Below are positions 10,249-23,389 of a stretch of 64,000 nucleotides of DNA, one piece after another (the stretch's first letter is position 1; each line of letters begins with the position of its first letter). This DNA comes from Antrodiella citrinella (taxonomy: Eukaryota > Basidiomycota > Agaricomycetes > Polyporales > Steccherinaceae): positions 62,001-126,000 of the forward strand of contig SGPM01000038.1 in the NCBI GenBank assembly GCA_004802725.1, in the 5' to 3' direction. Both the position numbers and the translations under genes were made by a program. The notes beneath the pieces were generated by a model, which was not told where the DNA came from, ran no database searches, and saw only the letters and a program-made list of their open reading frames with translations.

Positions 10249-13200
10249 GCGGAATCAAAGTGAAATACGCTCGGTGAGTTCGTATTGGATGCTCTGGCCA
10301 CAGCGGAAATACTGATTGTATGCTTGATATTTTCCGTGGACTTTGCGTGGGCGCGTGGACCTACCCAGTTGTCTGAACAGCATGGCATCGACACCTACCT
10401 CCACTTCATCCGCCGCCTCATCGTCCATTCCAACGGGCGACTCGGCTCCAACCCTTCCCCCGCCCAATTCGACCCCTCCAGCGCACTCACCTACCGCCTG
10501 CTCGTGCAGGAGGTGCAGCGGCTCGCACGCGACCCGTTCATAGCAGACCGCTTCCGAGATGGCGTCGATAAAGGCGAGGGGGACATCTTCCGCAACTTCG
10601 ACCTCCTGCGTTTCGCCGACCGCGTGGGCTTGCGGCCCCTGGAGCGGCTCGTGCTGGCGTCGGCCATCGTCGCTGCACCGACGAGGAAAGAGTTTGCAGT
10701 CCAGGCCGCACATATGGTCCACACCGAGTTCGACAATGCCGTATTAGCCTTGTGCCAGCATCCTTCGTTTGATCACGCGGACTTGTCTCCTAATCAAGTG
10801 GCGAAGCTCATGTCTAACCTCCTTTGCGACGCTAGCGTGGAAAACCCGGTGTTAGATGGGACGCAGAGGCAGGCTTTGGTGGCTGCAGCGCATCAGAAGT
10901 ATGGAACAGAAATTGTGGGGCCCATTTTGCAGCGAATTCTACCCAATCTCAAGTACGTGGCCTTAGTTATCTTTTTTTTTTCGTGTGTCTTACGGCTTCT
11001 TTCTGCTCTTTAGTTTGCCACAAGATTCAACACCCGTGCAGGTACTAATGCAACTCGGAGGCGAGGTCACAAGCGACCAAGATGTGGTCCGAGCGGTACT
11101 TGCGAGGTTTGGCGTGAACGACTCAAATCCCATCCAAGTGTCCAAAGCCAGTGATATAGTCATAAACCTGGCAAAGTTGGCTTCGGATGGGTCTCAGTTG
11201 TTCGACGTGGGCACTTTGGTCCGAGTCATTAGCGGTCTGGTGAGTGCAGCAGTCTTGCCCCCAAACGACGGTTCTATTGACGCCTATGGGTGCACAGAAT
11301 CCTTCTTTAGACTGGGCTTCTGTGATCAAGACGTTTGACAGACCAGAGCGCATGGGTGTGGATACTCCGACGTTGAAACTGCTCATTGCCATTTTGCTCA
11401 ACTGTCCCAGAGAGCACGAGCCGCACGCCGTCACTGGATTCTGGTCGATCTGGTCGAATCTGTTGTACCAGTTGCGACTTCTGGATGCCTTGTTGTCCCT
11501 CCCTGCCGACACGTTCAACTTCGTCTCTCTCCCTGGACGACGAATCGTGACTGTGGACGACGTGGCCGTTGCAAGTCCGACGATCAAGTCTCTGGCCGCA
11601 AATGTTCAGGGTCATACGTGGAATTCTCTGGAGTTGTTCGAGGTGTTGGTTCGTGCAGCGGATTATGATTCATTGGAAGTCAGATCATTCGTCAGGGAGA
11701 TGCTGGATAAGGCTGTCAAAATCAGCGCCGAGTTGGTTCACATGGGTCTCCTTCAAGTTCCAGTGAGTGTTCGGATCCGTTGAGGGCGGGACGTGGGCTT
11801 ATTTTGTAGCAGCACCTTCCTTGGGGCGAAATACGCCTCGAATACACTCAACGTCTCCTCAACATGTTCCTCGCCGGCCATCCTAATCATCAACTTGTGT
11901 TCATGCGGATTTGGCAAATCGAACCAACGTACCTCACCAACGCGTTCCGGGACTTCTATAATGAGAGTCCACTCAATATTACGAGGATCCTGGATGTGGC
12001 ACAGGATTTGAAGGTATGTTGCAGATCTTGTTGTAGATCTTGAGCGTATGATCTCATGTTGTATCACAGATCCTAGATTCTCTGCTGGAAGTCCGACCAT
12101 TTACTTTCGCGCTGGACGTCGCTGCTTTGGCCTCACGGCGGGAATATCTCAATTTAGACAAGTGGTTAGCGGACAATGTCACAGCTCACGGCGCCGACTT
12201 CCTTCACTCTGTCATTGCCTTCTTGGACCTCAAGATGGAAAGTGAGAAGTCCGTCCGTGTGTCTGATCCTCCTGTCGAACCTCGCACCATGCCGCTCAAC
12301 CCTCAGACTATTACTATCTTCCTTCGTGTCCTCCGCAACAGCTCTAGTATCATGCATGAAAGCGATGTCGACTACTGCTTGGAAGTCCGCAACACTTGCC
12401 TACAGATCCACCCTCGACTCATGAACTTGGTTCCTGGATCTGACGCCGAGCCTGGATTCCAAGTGGTCAGCTACTCTCCGGAGATCGAAGCTGAGGTCGA
12501 CGGGATTTACAAGCAAATGTACGACGAACAAATCACGATCGACGACGTAATTTCCTTACTCCAGCGACACAAAGTGTCGCAGAACCCGAAGGATCACGAG
12601 ATCTTCTCTTGCATGCTTCACTTCCTGTTCGACGAGTACAAATTCTTCCAATCCTACTATCCTCCTAGGGAACTCGCAATGACCGGATACCTCTTCGGCT
12701 GTCTGATACAATTCCAGCTGTCGATTATATCCCTCTGGGTATCGCCATCCGCTATGTCCTTGACGCGTTGAGCTGCCCCCCGGAGACCAACCTCTTCAAG
12801 TTTGGTCTCCAAGCTCTATCCAGATTCGAGGCCCGACTTTCGGAATGGCAGCCATTATGCCAGGCGCTGCTGAAAATCCCGCATCTATTGGAAGGACGGG
12901 CCGAACTCGCTGCGACCATCAACCGCGCAATTGCCAACGCCGCAGAAGGCTCACCGAGTAGCGCAGATCTGCGTACGTTGGCTACCGTTCCAGCAACTGA
13001 AGCAGCTCCTGTGTTCACCGCTATTCGTCCTGAAAGACTGGAAGGGGAGCCGGAGGAACCGCCCGAAGAGGTGTCCGACAAAATTCTGTTCATCGTCAAC
13101 AATCTTGCGCCGTCTAACTTTGACGCGAAGTTGGGTGAGATGCGGGAACAGTTCGAGGAGCGATACGCACGGTGGTTTGCAAACTATTTGGTCGATCAGC

Positions 13201-16200
13201 GTGTCACCTCCGAGCCGAACAACCATCCCCTGTACATCCGGTTGCTGGAAGCGTTGGATACCAAGAGTCTCTTCGACTTCGTTTTGCACGAGACCTTGCA
13301 CAAATCCGCTGTCCTCTTGAACTCCGAGAAGACAGTCCAGTCTGCCTCAGAGCGCAACTTCCTCAAGAACATCGCCTCTTGGCTCGGAAGTATCACTTTG
13401 GCGCGTGACCGGCCTATCAAGCACAAGAGTCTCTCCTTCAAAGATATCCTCATAGAGGGTTTTGACAATAACCGGCTGCTTGTCGCTATCTCCTTCGTCT
13501 GCAAAATTCTGGAAGCTTCCGCGAAGTCTGCAGTCTTCCGACCTCCCAATCCCTGGCTCATGGCCGTCATCAGTCTCCTCGCCGAGTTGTATCACTACGC
13601 CGAACTCAAACTTAACGGCAAATTCGAGATCGAACTCCTCTGTAAAGCACTCGATGTTGATCTCGACACCGTTCAAGCTACCACCATTCTCCGCTCCCGC
13701 CCCTCCGCCGATACCCTTAATGGCCCCACCCTTCCAGACTATGTGACTGATATCGACTCTATGCCCATGAGTGCGTATGACCCTACCCAGATGCATGCTG
13801 ATACGCAGCTTCTGCAGTTGGGCGGACCTACGAGTCCGACCGACTCGCAGTCGCGTGCGGTCGGCGCACACATTGAAGCCATCCTTGCCGAGATGATACC
13901 CCTCGTCACTGTCAGCTCGCAATTGTCACCTTTGCACACCAACCCTGCGTTCAAGCGAGCCATTCAAATGGCTGTTGACCGCGCTGTCCGTGAGGTACGT
14001 TGTTTTAACAGTTCCGTCTCTCCTGGTCCATACTTACGCGTGCTGTCTAGATCATTCTCCCCGTTGTTGAACGTTCCGTCACCATCTCTGGTATCTCCAC
14101 CCGTGAGTTGGTCGCAAAGGACTTCGCTGCGGAAGGCAATGAAGAGAAAGTGCGCAAAGCTGGTCACTTGATGGCGCAGAAGCTCGCAGGTAGTCTTGCT
14201 CTAGTGACTTGCAAAGAGCCGTTGAAGAGCAACTTGGGTGGTCATATCCGTCATTATCTCGCTGATCATGGTTTCGCCGAGGTGCGTCTCCTGCATGCCC
14301 TATCACAATACTATGCTAACGGTTGTGCAACAGACTATGAACGATCAAGTGTACAACATTCTCGTTCAGGATAACTTGGATGTTGCCTGCCATGCGATCG
14401 AGAAGGCTGCCATGGACCGGGCCATCGTTGATGTCGATGACAGCTTCGCAAATGCATTTGAGATCCGCAGGAGACACCGTGAAGTGGGTGTCGGTGTGCT
14501 CTTGTATAACTTTCTCGAAGCTAATCTATGTTACAGCAACGCCCTGGACAGCCGTTCTGGGATCCTCAATTCCCTCGTTCTCACTTCGCCAACTCCTTGC
14601 CTGAACCTCTGCGTCTTCATCCTAATGGAGTACAGCTCGTTCAGGCAGCTGTTTATGAGGACTTCGGTGAGATAACCTTCATGTCTGACTATCCTTTAGC
14701 TGCCGCTCAACTCCCGAGCAACAAAGCTATGGATTCAAAGCGCAGGTTAGTTGTCAGCAGACCTGGATCGACGGTCTACCCTCGCAACGACCAGCTTCCC
14801 GCCTCTTTGTATGGTCCCTCCCCTGTGCCTGAACAGAACATGCTCGCCCAGTCTTTCTTGACGCACCAAGAAGCTATGGATCGTTTCACAGTACGTCGTG
14901 ACACTTGTTTGACGAGGGCAATACTGATGATTTTTGTAGTCCTTGACCAAAGATCTCGAGGCCCTTCTCGTTCAACTACCTGTGACATCTCTTGCGGCCC
15001 TACCTCCGAACCATGAGATCCGCCACCAGCTGCGAAATGTGTTGTTCTTGGCCGCCGATTCTGTGGAACGTCTTCGGACACCGTTGCTCATGTCCCAGAA
15101 GATTGTCCAGCTGTTGTACAAGACCCCCTCACAGCTTGGACGGGAGATTTACGTTGCATTGTTGGACCAGCTGTGCCATTCCTTCGAAGACGTCGCGAAA
15201 GAAGCCATCACGTGGTTGATCTACGCTGACGATGAGGTTTGTCTGCTCCTCACATCTGCGATAGCCCGTACTGACTATGTCGCAGCGCAAATACAATATT
15301 GCTGTCACAGTCACTTTGTTGCGCAGTGGATTGGTTGCTATCGCGCAGCAGGACCAACAATTGGCGAAGTTCCTCTACACGGATCCGAAGCCGAGCTTGA
15401 TGACCTTTGCCGCAGGACTCATTCGGGAGTGCTTATCAAGTGATCCTCCTATCGCTTCACAGGCTCAATTCTCGTTCACCCTCGAGATCCTCACTCAACT
15501 TGCCCAGTCTATGAAGGCCAACGATGAGTGAGTCAGTCGACACAGTGACCAGATCGACGATACTGACTCTTGTTTTAGGGTGCACAGACTTCTAGATGAC
15601 TTGCGCGGGGTGAGACGACCCGTTCCTCCGGCCTCCGACACTGCTGGACGTGCGCCATCGGCTAAGCCAGAGACGGAGCAGCTGCGAGAGAAGCTGTTCA
15701 TATGGTTTCAGCAATGGGTCAACCTCTTCCAGCGCTCTCACTCTCCTGAGAAGTCCTTCATTCCCTTCATCAACTCCTTGACAAAACAGGGGATCCTGAA
15801 GGTTGAAGATATCTCCTCGTTTTTCTTCCGAGTGTGCGCAGAGTCAAGCGTGAACAGCTACCTCAAGTGCATCGATGCCGGCGAATTCACTTATGCCTTC
15901 CAGGCTTTGGACGCCATGTCTCGCTTGATTGTCTACATCATCAAGTACCACGGAGACGCATCTGGTGTCAACAACGAGCAAGCCAAGGTTCATTACCTGA
16001 CGAAGATTCTCTCTATCATCGTCCTCGTGTTGGCGAACATGCACGAGGAGCAGGGGGCTGAGTTCCAACAGAAGCCATTCTTCCGCTTCTTCTCCAGTCT
16101 TCTCAACGATCTACACAGCATTGAGTCTAGCCTTGGTGTGGTATACTTCCCGTTGTTGATCGCTGTCAGGTACATTCCTTTTGAGTATTATGACTATCGT

Positions 16201-17383
16201 TACTTGTTTCTGACCACGTATATTATTACAGCGATACATTCAGCTCGCTGCAGCCTACCTACTTCCCTGGCTTTGCGTTCTCCTGGATGTCTCTCATCTC
16301 CCACAGACTGTTCATGCCAAAACTTCTCCTTTCCGAGAATCGTGAGGTACGCAAACAGGGTTCCTTTGTAACAACCCTTGACCTAACGTTTGTCTCTATA
16401 GGGTTGGTCTGCGTTTCATAGATTACTGTTATCTCTCTTCAAGTTCCTTTCCCCGTTCTTGCAAGGCGCAGATCTCCAGCCTGCTTCTCGAGATCTTTAC
16501 AGAGGATCTCTTCGACTCCTCCTTGTACTCCTCCACGACTTCCCCGAATTCCTCAGCGAGTACTACTTCACCCTCTGCGATGTCATCCCGCAGAGGTGTA
16601 TCCAACTCCGCAACGTCATCCTCAGCGCGTTCCCCCCGAACATCATGTTACCAGATCCCCATCTTCGTAACGTTGATTTCGAATCCATTCCCGAGATGGG
16701 CCCCATACCCCCCATCCTCTCCGACTTCTCTGCCATGTTGAAAACAGGTGACCTCCGGGCCTACCTAGATCAATACCTTCTATCCCGCGGAACACCTTCG
16801 TTCCTTGCATCCCTAAAGGATCGGCTTCAGCTACCCGGCACCCCGGATGGTGCTTCTGACACATACAACCTATCCCTCATCAATTCTTTGGTCATGTACA
16901 TTGGTGTCTCCTCGGTTGCACAGGCCAAAGCTCGCAGTGGCAGTCTACTCTTTGTACCTACCGACCCGGGCGCTGCTGCGTTGCAGTATTTGGCAACGAA
17001 CTTGGACGTTGAAGGTAAGCAATCATGACTTTACGTGCATAAGCATACCAGCTGAACGTGTCTAAGGTCAACATCACTTGTTAAGCGCGATGGTCTTGCA
17101 TCTTCGCTATCCCAATGCACATACGCACTGGTTCAGCTCTTTGATGCTTCACCTGTTCTTGGAGGTGAACGATGACCGCTTCAAGGAAGTTATGGCCAAG
17201 GTCTTGCTCGAGCGCTTCCTCGTACATCGCCCTCATCCTTGGGGCGCCTTGGTGACTTTCATCGAACTGCTTCGTAACCCAAAGTACGAGTTCTGGAACC
17301 AAGAGTTCATTCGCATCGCACCAGAGGTCACCCTTTTCCTGGAGACTGTATGTGGATCCCTTGGCGACGCGGACTTCGACTGA
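10160..17383 (+). CDS. NOT1: CCR4-NOT complex scaffold NOT1, with apparent one-base frameshift
   Basis: Central scaffold of the CCR4-NOT deadenylase, controlling mRNA decay and translation in the cytoplasm. ATG 10160 has a good context and the first exon reads HTIVKAQIVFLLSTLTEENF. Order: N-terminal HEAT region (about 10160-12100); mid HEAT region; MIF4G CAF1/CCR4-binding domain (about 13070-13700); CNOT9-binding DUF3819 bundle (about 13860-14500); NOT1 C-terminal superfamily domain that docks NOT2/NOT3 (about 15590-17383, with DFPEFLSEYYFTLCDVIPQR and RNVILSAFPPNIMLPDPH). Total about 2,100 residues, as expected. Introns join cleanly (for example 11240-11296, 11764-11809) except at about 12720, where LFGCLIQFQL continues as VDYIPLGIAIRYVLDAL only if one base is added. 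NOT1 is essential in yeasts, so an assembly error or a defective allele is suspected. It is convergent with the hydrolase gene at 17678. Confidence 0.93.
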
Positions 17384-17677
17384 CCCGAGTTTCTGACTCC
17401 AGGTGGCAAAATCGGTTTTCCAACCTTAGACTGTACTCGCTATCGTCGCTATCTGTTCTATATACTTTCTCGGTTCTTTCTTTTCCTTTTCTTGGGATTC
17501 ATTTTTTCACATCGCATCTGTATTGTAACACGACCCCCCGCATCCCTGTTCCAAAAGGTATACGTTAGCCAATTCGAACTTTGCTTACCGTCGTCAGGCT
17601 TCACGCATCCACACTACTGCTTATTATAAAAGTGTTCTGTATATCCACATGTATTGCGCCTAATACCTCGATATAAT

Positions 17678-20600
17678 CTAGAATGACGACAGAGCTTCGT
17701 TCCATGTCCATTCGTGTCCCCATACGCTGTGGAAAATATGAATCAGGAGAGAGCATTCAGTGCGTGAAGTACACTTACCCAGCACCCAAGACCCCTGCGG
17801 CTCCAATCTTGTCTGCTGCATTCCCTATCACAAGCCAGTCCGGTACAGTAACCCCCGTGCGGATGGGAAACAGCCGTCCTGCTCTTTCCAGAGCGTCCTC
17901 GGTGTCTGCATACATCAAGAGGACCAAGCCAGCGGCACTCTCCGGATGAGGGTGGAGGAACAAAGCCGCGGCCGACTTGTCGACTACTTCTCCGTTCAGA
18001 GTGAGTATATTGGCGGAGAGAGAGAAGGGAGTTTTGTGTTGGAGTAGCAAAGCCTTTGCAAGCGAGTTCGTAGACCCACCCACGACAACAACGTTGCCTG
18101 GGCCTAGGGAACCCTGTTGCAGACGTGCGGAGGCTTCCGATGCGTATAAAACGTCGGTGTCTAGCTTGTGGTATAGGTTAAGGTCGTGAGCGATGCGTTT
18201 AGCAACAGACAAAGCCGATGGTGTGGGCGCATCCGGAATCACGATGTTAATTGATCCCAAAGTTGTGAGAATATTTGATAACCGTCCGGTGGGCGTTCGC
18301 AGAGATGTCGTTGGATTCGACAGTATCTGTGAGGTTGATAATTAATCAGTCTTCATAGCGCGGTCAGGAACATCCGAAGGCTACCTGCCATCGCCCGTCT
18401 CGTTTGCATATATAAACGATAGCATCGTTGCTCAGGACATTGGTATTAACTTCTTGATTATCCACTAGGACAGGAAGACCGCCTGAGGTGAGCGTTTGAG
18501 GTCCTCCAATGGCAAAGGTTCTGACGTTCGAGGTCTTGATGATTACTCGATTATCACCAGACTGTACCGTTAAACGACCGAGTCTGTAGACAAGACTCTT
18601 TAGTGACATGCACATGCGCCAATTTCAGACAACGTACCTGCCAGGGATCTGCAGAGCTTCGATCCGGAAGCCGTGCAAAGAGCCGCTATCACTTGGGATC
18701 GCAACTGTTAGAGTGAAATCCGCAGGATGATTATGATCAAAACTCTGTTCGAACGCAGAGTCGATAAAATCTTGGACTGATCTAGTGAGGAACATATTAG
18801 GGTAAAAATGCGGTTGCCCGGGATCCTCCTGGTATCTGCTCAAATAATTAGCACACTTGCCGTGTCACCGGAAGATCACTCACGTCACATTGGCATTCGG
18901 ATGCCAGGTCTTCAAGACGTCTACAAGTTGTCGAGTGTGCCAAACGGGAACATTGTCGTCGTCTCCTCTGTGTATAGAAGGTCAAAAACATTCCACAAAG
19001 CATTGCACAAGCGACAACAGATCCAAACGAACCCGTGTATAGCCAGAACCGGAGTATCGACAAGGTTGGATATGAATAACTCATTATCGTCTGGTGTGAG
19101 CGCGGTCTCCAGGATCGCTCGTACGGCGGGATCAATGAAGTGTGCAGATCTGAAATCAGCGTATACGTCAGCGATCATGCGATAAAACACCAAGCAGCCT
19201 CATTCTTGAAATATTACCTTGACTGTACGAAAGGTACATATGACTGTGACTTGATGTAACCAGCGGCGGGAATCGCTGAGAAAGGCCGTCAGCTTGTAGC
19301 ACTGGCTACCAAAAATGCAACATGACCGTGACCCACCACCAATGATGCGGTCGGGGAACCGCGAAGCCATATACCAAGCTCCCTGACCGCCGTTAGAATG
19401 TCCAATAAGAAGGACACGACTGTCTGCCTCCGTCTTCCATGCGTGCCATTCACTCCTGGCTTCTAGTATACCGTGCAACGAGTCGACCGTCGCCAGAGCA
19501 TCTTGAGCACTTGGTCCATGCCAATCAAGTCCCTATACGCTAGTTTTCAGCTGGTGGAAATACGTTATCACAGAGAAAAATCACGCACCCATGCAGTCCT
19601 ACCGGCGGGAATGACTACCCAGCTTCGCTTCTGCCTGGGAAGCGCCTCCGCGAAGAATGGCATATTGATAACATCCACGCCTGCTCCATCTGCGTAGACA
19701 CACTCAACGAGTGCAAATACCAAATGAGGGTTTAGAATAACGTACGTAGCGCCAGAACAGGAGGAAGTATGCGCTTCTCGTTTTTGTGAATGGGCGGAAT
19801 GACGATGAAGGCGGTAGGCATCGAAGTTGCGAAGAAGAAAGTGGCCGTCAAATAAGAAAAAGCATCTGTGCGCCATTGGGAATGATGGTTAACAGTCAGT
19901 GTGATTGGGATGGTAGTGGTAGAATGGGAGGATGCCGCGGTGAGCTCAAATTGAATTGTTGGTCCTTTGAATACTCCGGTTTGAATGAGTCGTAATGGAA
20001 GAATACGCGTCTGAGATGGTGCGAGACGTGTCTCTTTCAGCAGTTGTACATTGAACACCTGTACGACCAATTAATAAGGAATCCTTCAAAGCTAATTTTT
20101 GGGACATACCGCAGCAATATCAGAGACGAGGGAGACATTCGTTATAGTCCACCAGCCGTCAATGCTTCGCAGACCAACACCGAGCGCACTTCCGAACGCC
20201 CAACCTCCAACAAAGTCAGGCACCACATGATGGGACTCTTCCAGCGCAAGAGCTGGTGTAAGTTCATCGATCTCGACAGCCGCCGTGATGCGAAGCTCTG
20301 GTATTTGCGATTTGCGCGCAATAGGATCTCCAAAGAGACGAATCTACGTCACAGTGATAGTCAGTAATCAACATCAGAGAGTAAATATTTATGTATTACC
20401 TCGTAGTCACCACTAACGAAGAGATCGTACGACGTAGGTTCGGATGTCGATGGCGCGATGGGCAACTCTACACTCTGTGAAGGAGCGGCTGTCATTGCAT
20501 AGATGTTCCCGGTGTACCATTTAGGTATAAATTCCTTTGTTTCTCTGTCTGATGTACTTGGCCGAATTGTAAAGAACGAGGCTTGCAAAAACGACATCAA

Positions 20601-21244
20601 AAGCCGAGGAGGTGTGGTCGATTTGATCGCGCTCGAGGGAGGATAAACCGTGACAGTTGTACGCAGGACGGAATGATGCTGCAGTGCTGCCCAACCTTCC
20701 GTAGCACGGAGGGATTCCCATCTGAAAGGTATGAGAGTCAGGCCTCACTATGACGAATGAATACGCCCACCGTATATCTATAAAAGACACCCTCAAATCA
20801 CCTTTGTCAGAGACAGCTTTGGTCCAACCGACAGTGCCACCGTCGGCGTAGGCTGATGGCCATCTATCCTCTAGATCGATTTGCCTTGAAACTATTGAAT
20901 AACGTCAGCAATTAGATACCCGTTCGATGGAGCATGATCACCTACGATTCAGAGGAAAAGAAGGTGACAGAAAGTGTTGTTCACGAGCGTGTATCGGGAA
21001 CGGCCCAAGCACCTGTGTAATCAGAATCAGTAGCAATTCCATTCAGGACACCTCAAGAACGCCTCACATCCCAATCATCTGACACCGATACACGCCAACC
21101 ATGCTTCTGCTTATGCTCGTTGGCAGACATTGCTGATAGCTGAAACGAAGTCTGACTAGCGCCGGCCGCGGTACATAACGACCAGAAGAATACTGCCGCG
21201 GTCACCAAATTCCATCCTGTTCTCTCGACTCCGGGAAGTACCAT
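17678..21244 (-). CDS. Secreted S9-type (prolyl oligopeptidase-like) alpha/beta hydrolase
   Basis: Large multi-exon protein of roughly 900 residues read from ATG 21244 to TAG 17678-17680. A basic N-terminus and hydrophobic segment (VTAAVFFWSLCTAAGA) indicate a signal peptide or anchor. A long beta-rich N-terminal part follows (joined exons give WDVLGPFPIHAREQHFLSPS; later LRATEGWAALQHHSVLRTT). The hydrolase core contains HGAGVDV, the nucleophile elbow LIGHSNGGQGAW (about 19390-19420), the acid loop LAIHGGDDDNVPVWH (about 18935-18980) and the His loop GQPHFYPNMF (about 18795-18820), i.e. a complete Ser-Asp-His triad. A C-terminal region with TSGGLPVLVDNQEVNTN and a final exon VWGHEWTWNEALSSF ends the protein. 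The family is peptidase S9/alpha-beta hydrolase; substrate unknown, and esterase activity is not excluded. Confidence 0.8.
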
Positions 21245-22529
21245 ACTGTCGAGTACGTCGGCCTCGTAGGCGATGATGCGACTCCTTTCTCGATCAGTGT
21301 CTAGTCACTGCGACACTGTACAGTGTACATGCAAAGGACTGATCGACACGTTTCAGAACTGCGGCAGGTGGTGCTGTCCAATGTCGAGAAGGTTTGAATC
21401 TCGAGGCTCTGGATTCAAGCTCAAGTTCAAGACGACCAAGTAGAAACTCAGACTGCACCAGTTTCGTTTCGATAACCGACGGCCCGGAGCTTCCGACCGT
21501 GTTGAAGTTATGTAAGCGCCCTGTTCGGTCCTCTCGCTCGAAATTTCATGGCTTCACGTTATACCAAGTTGGATCCTGACTTCATTAACCACTCCAATTT
21601 GTGAAGTCGCTCAATGATAATCACATAGCCCGTCAATTGCGCTTGTTATTTCTCCAACCCTGTATTTGAAGTCATGTCCCATTTGCATCGCGCCGGTAAG
21701 TATATTCAATCTGAACGGTCACATTTTCCGCCGCTTGCTAGGCCCATGGTGAGTTTCTATTCCTGGTACAAATGCACAGCGCAACGAGGTCAAATTTCTC
21801 AGCATTCTCATGGCCACCAACCTTCAATTTAGGTCCTCTTGGCACGATGTAAGCGTTTGGAATGCTTGAGTCCGAGTCTTTGTCTCTGGAGACCGATTCC
21901 GATCCTATACTCGACACACCCATGGTCGTCCCGGGTTTCGACCAGTACCCAATGCTCGTCTCCTTTCGATACGACCACTATTTCCCTCGATCGATCTTTG
22001 CGTCCGATCGGCATGTAATCCGAAGCGAGCCGTATGAGTCGCTTGACCGTGACTACTTCACTTTTCCCCGACAAATCCTGCTGTTGAGGCAGCCGTCACT
22101 CCACACGATATGGCTACAACGACTGAGTCGCTTATTCGCTGACACGAGGGCTTGACCATTTGGGTCGTTAGAATCCATCCTCATGTTTTCCCCTTCCAGG
22201 TTGGCCTCGCACTGACTACTGTGCGGCTCTGCAGTGCCCGGCTACTGTGCTTGCAGTCTGACTCTCGGGTCGCGTGATCTTGACAACTTATGCCCCACTC
22301 CCTCTTGTGTGGTTTCCGCTCCGACATCGTCGCTTGGATCGCTTGTTTCTTCTTGTCGTTCGCCTGGCTATATCCCCAAGTTAAAGTCGGCTACCTTTTG
22401 CCCTCGTCGCTCCATGCAAGTATGGCCAAATTATATCTATATGTTCTACATAGTCGGCTCGAGGAATGTGTCGATTCGTGATATTCAATCTTGGAAGGCT
22501 CGACCGTTTCCTCTCGCCTGTGGGTTATC

Positions 22530-23060
22530 TGGACCGGTCGGACTCGGATCCAGCTTCAAGGCGTGATTGTCTGGGTCGTTTGACGGTTGATGCTCGCTCG
22601 TCATCCTTTTCCTTCTCCCTTCTTCGTTAGGGCCGCGTCGCCCGACCAGTTAGCTTGAGGGATGAACCGCTTTCTTCTCGGAGGATCCGTGTCCTTGAAT
22701 CGTCGCGGTGTGACTGGGTATACTCCATCTCCTCCGGTGGTTGGTCCCGTTTCCTCTCGCTGATCCATATGGGGTCTTCAAGTCGTACATGCGTGGTCGG
22801 TCTGATCGGCTCAAAGGCTGGATCGTTTTTGACGAATTAGGCTTGGTCCCCGGGCCCAGTTCCTCCTCCTTCCATTGTTGCGCGTTGCACGACTTATCGG
22901 GCTCATCCCTTTGGGTCGCATCTCCTCTGACTTGAAATGGGACATCTCTCTTCTTGTCTGTCCATGAATGGCCTTATACCTGAGTGGTCCGTCTAATCGG
23001 CTCAAGGGCTGGGTCATTCTTGACGGTTTATGCTCGCATCCCGTATCCTTCTACCTCCTT
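22530..23060 (+). repeat. Degenerate repeat family 1, about three copies
   Basis: A block containing GGTC(G/C)GTCT(G/A)ATCGGCTCAA, then GGCTGG(A/G)TC, a T-rich TTGACG and TTTATGCTCGC recurs near 22537, 22796 and 22988, spaced roughly 260 and 190 bp. The upstream flank also recurs (CCGTTTCCTCTCGC near 22507 and 22747). Copies differ by substitutions and indels and do not share an open frame. Confidence 0.5.
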
Positions 23061-23389
23061 CCGGCGTCACTTGTCCTGTGGACGGGATAGTTTGCGGTGC
23101 TTGAGTCTTCCACCTATTTGTGTCGTTCAACTGAGTCTACCCCATCTCGTCACCACGAGTCGTGCAAGACCTCTGTCTGATGTATGTGACCTCGTTCGTG
23201 TCCAGAGGTCGAATACCGCAACGAAGAATCAGTTTCAGAGTTCGACGACGTGCTCACTTTTGTTCCCCCACCCGACAGTCTTTGTTGTGTCGACAGGCTG
23301 GAGAGGGCGTCGACGGAGCTATCCAGCGCCAAGCCGAAGGTCGATAGCAAACGATGGGTCATGCCTCTTCTTCTTGAAGGCCGACGACG

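Noticed and set aside
14667..14699. Possible 33-bp intron in NOT1 (GTGAG...CTGAC...TTTAG)
   Set aside because: It has intron-like ends and is a multiple of three, but it is shorter than the usual fungal minimum of about 45 bp and the frame stays open through it. It is more likely coding or a rare in-frame splice.
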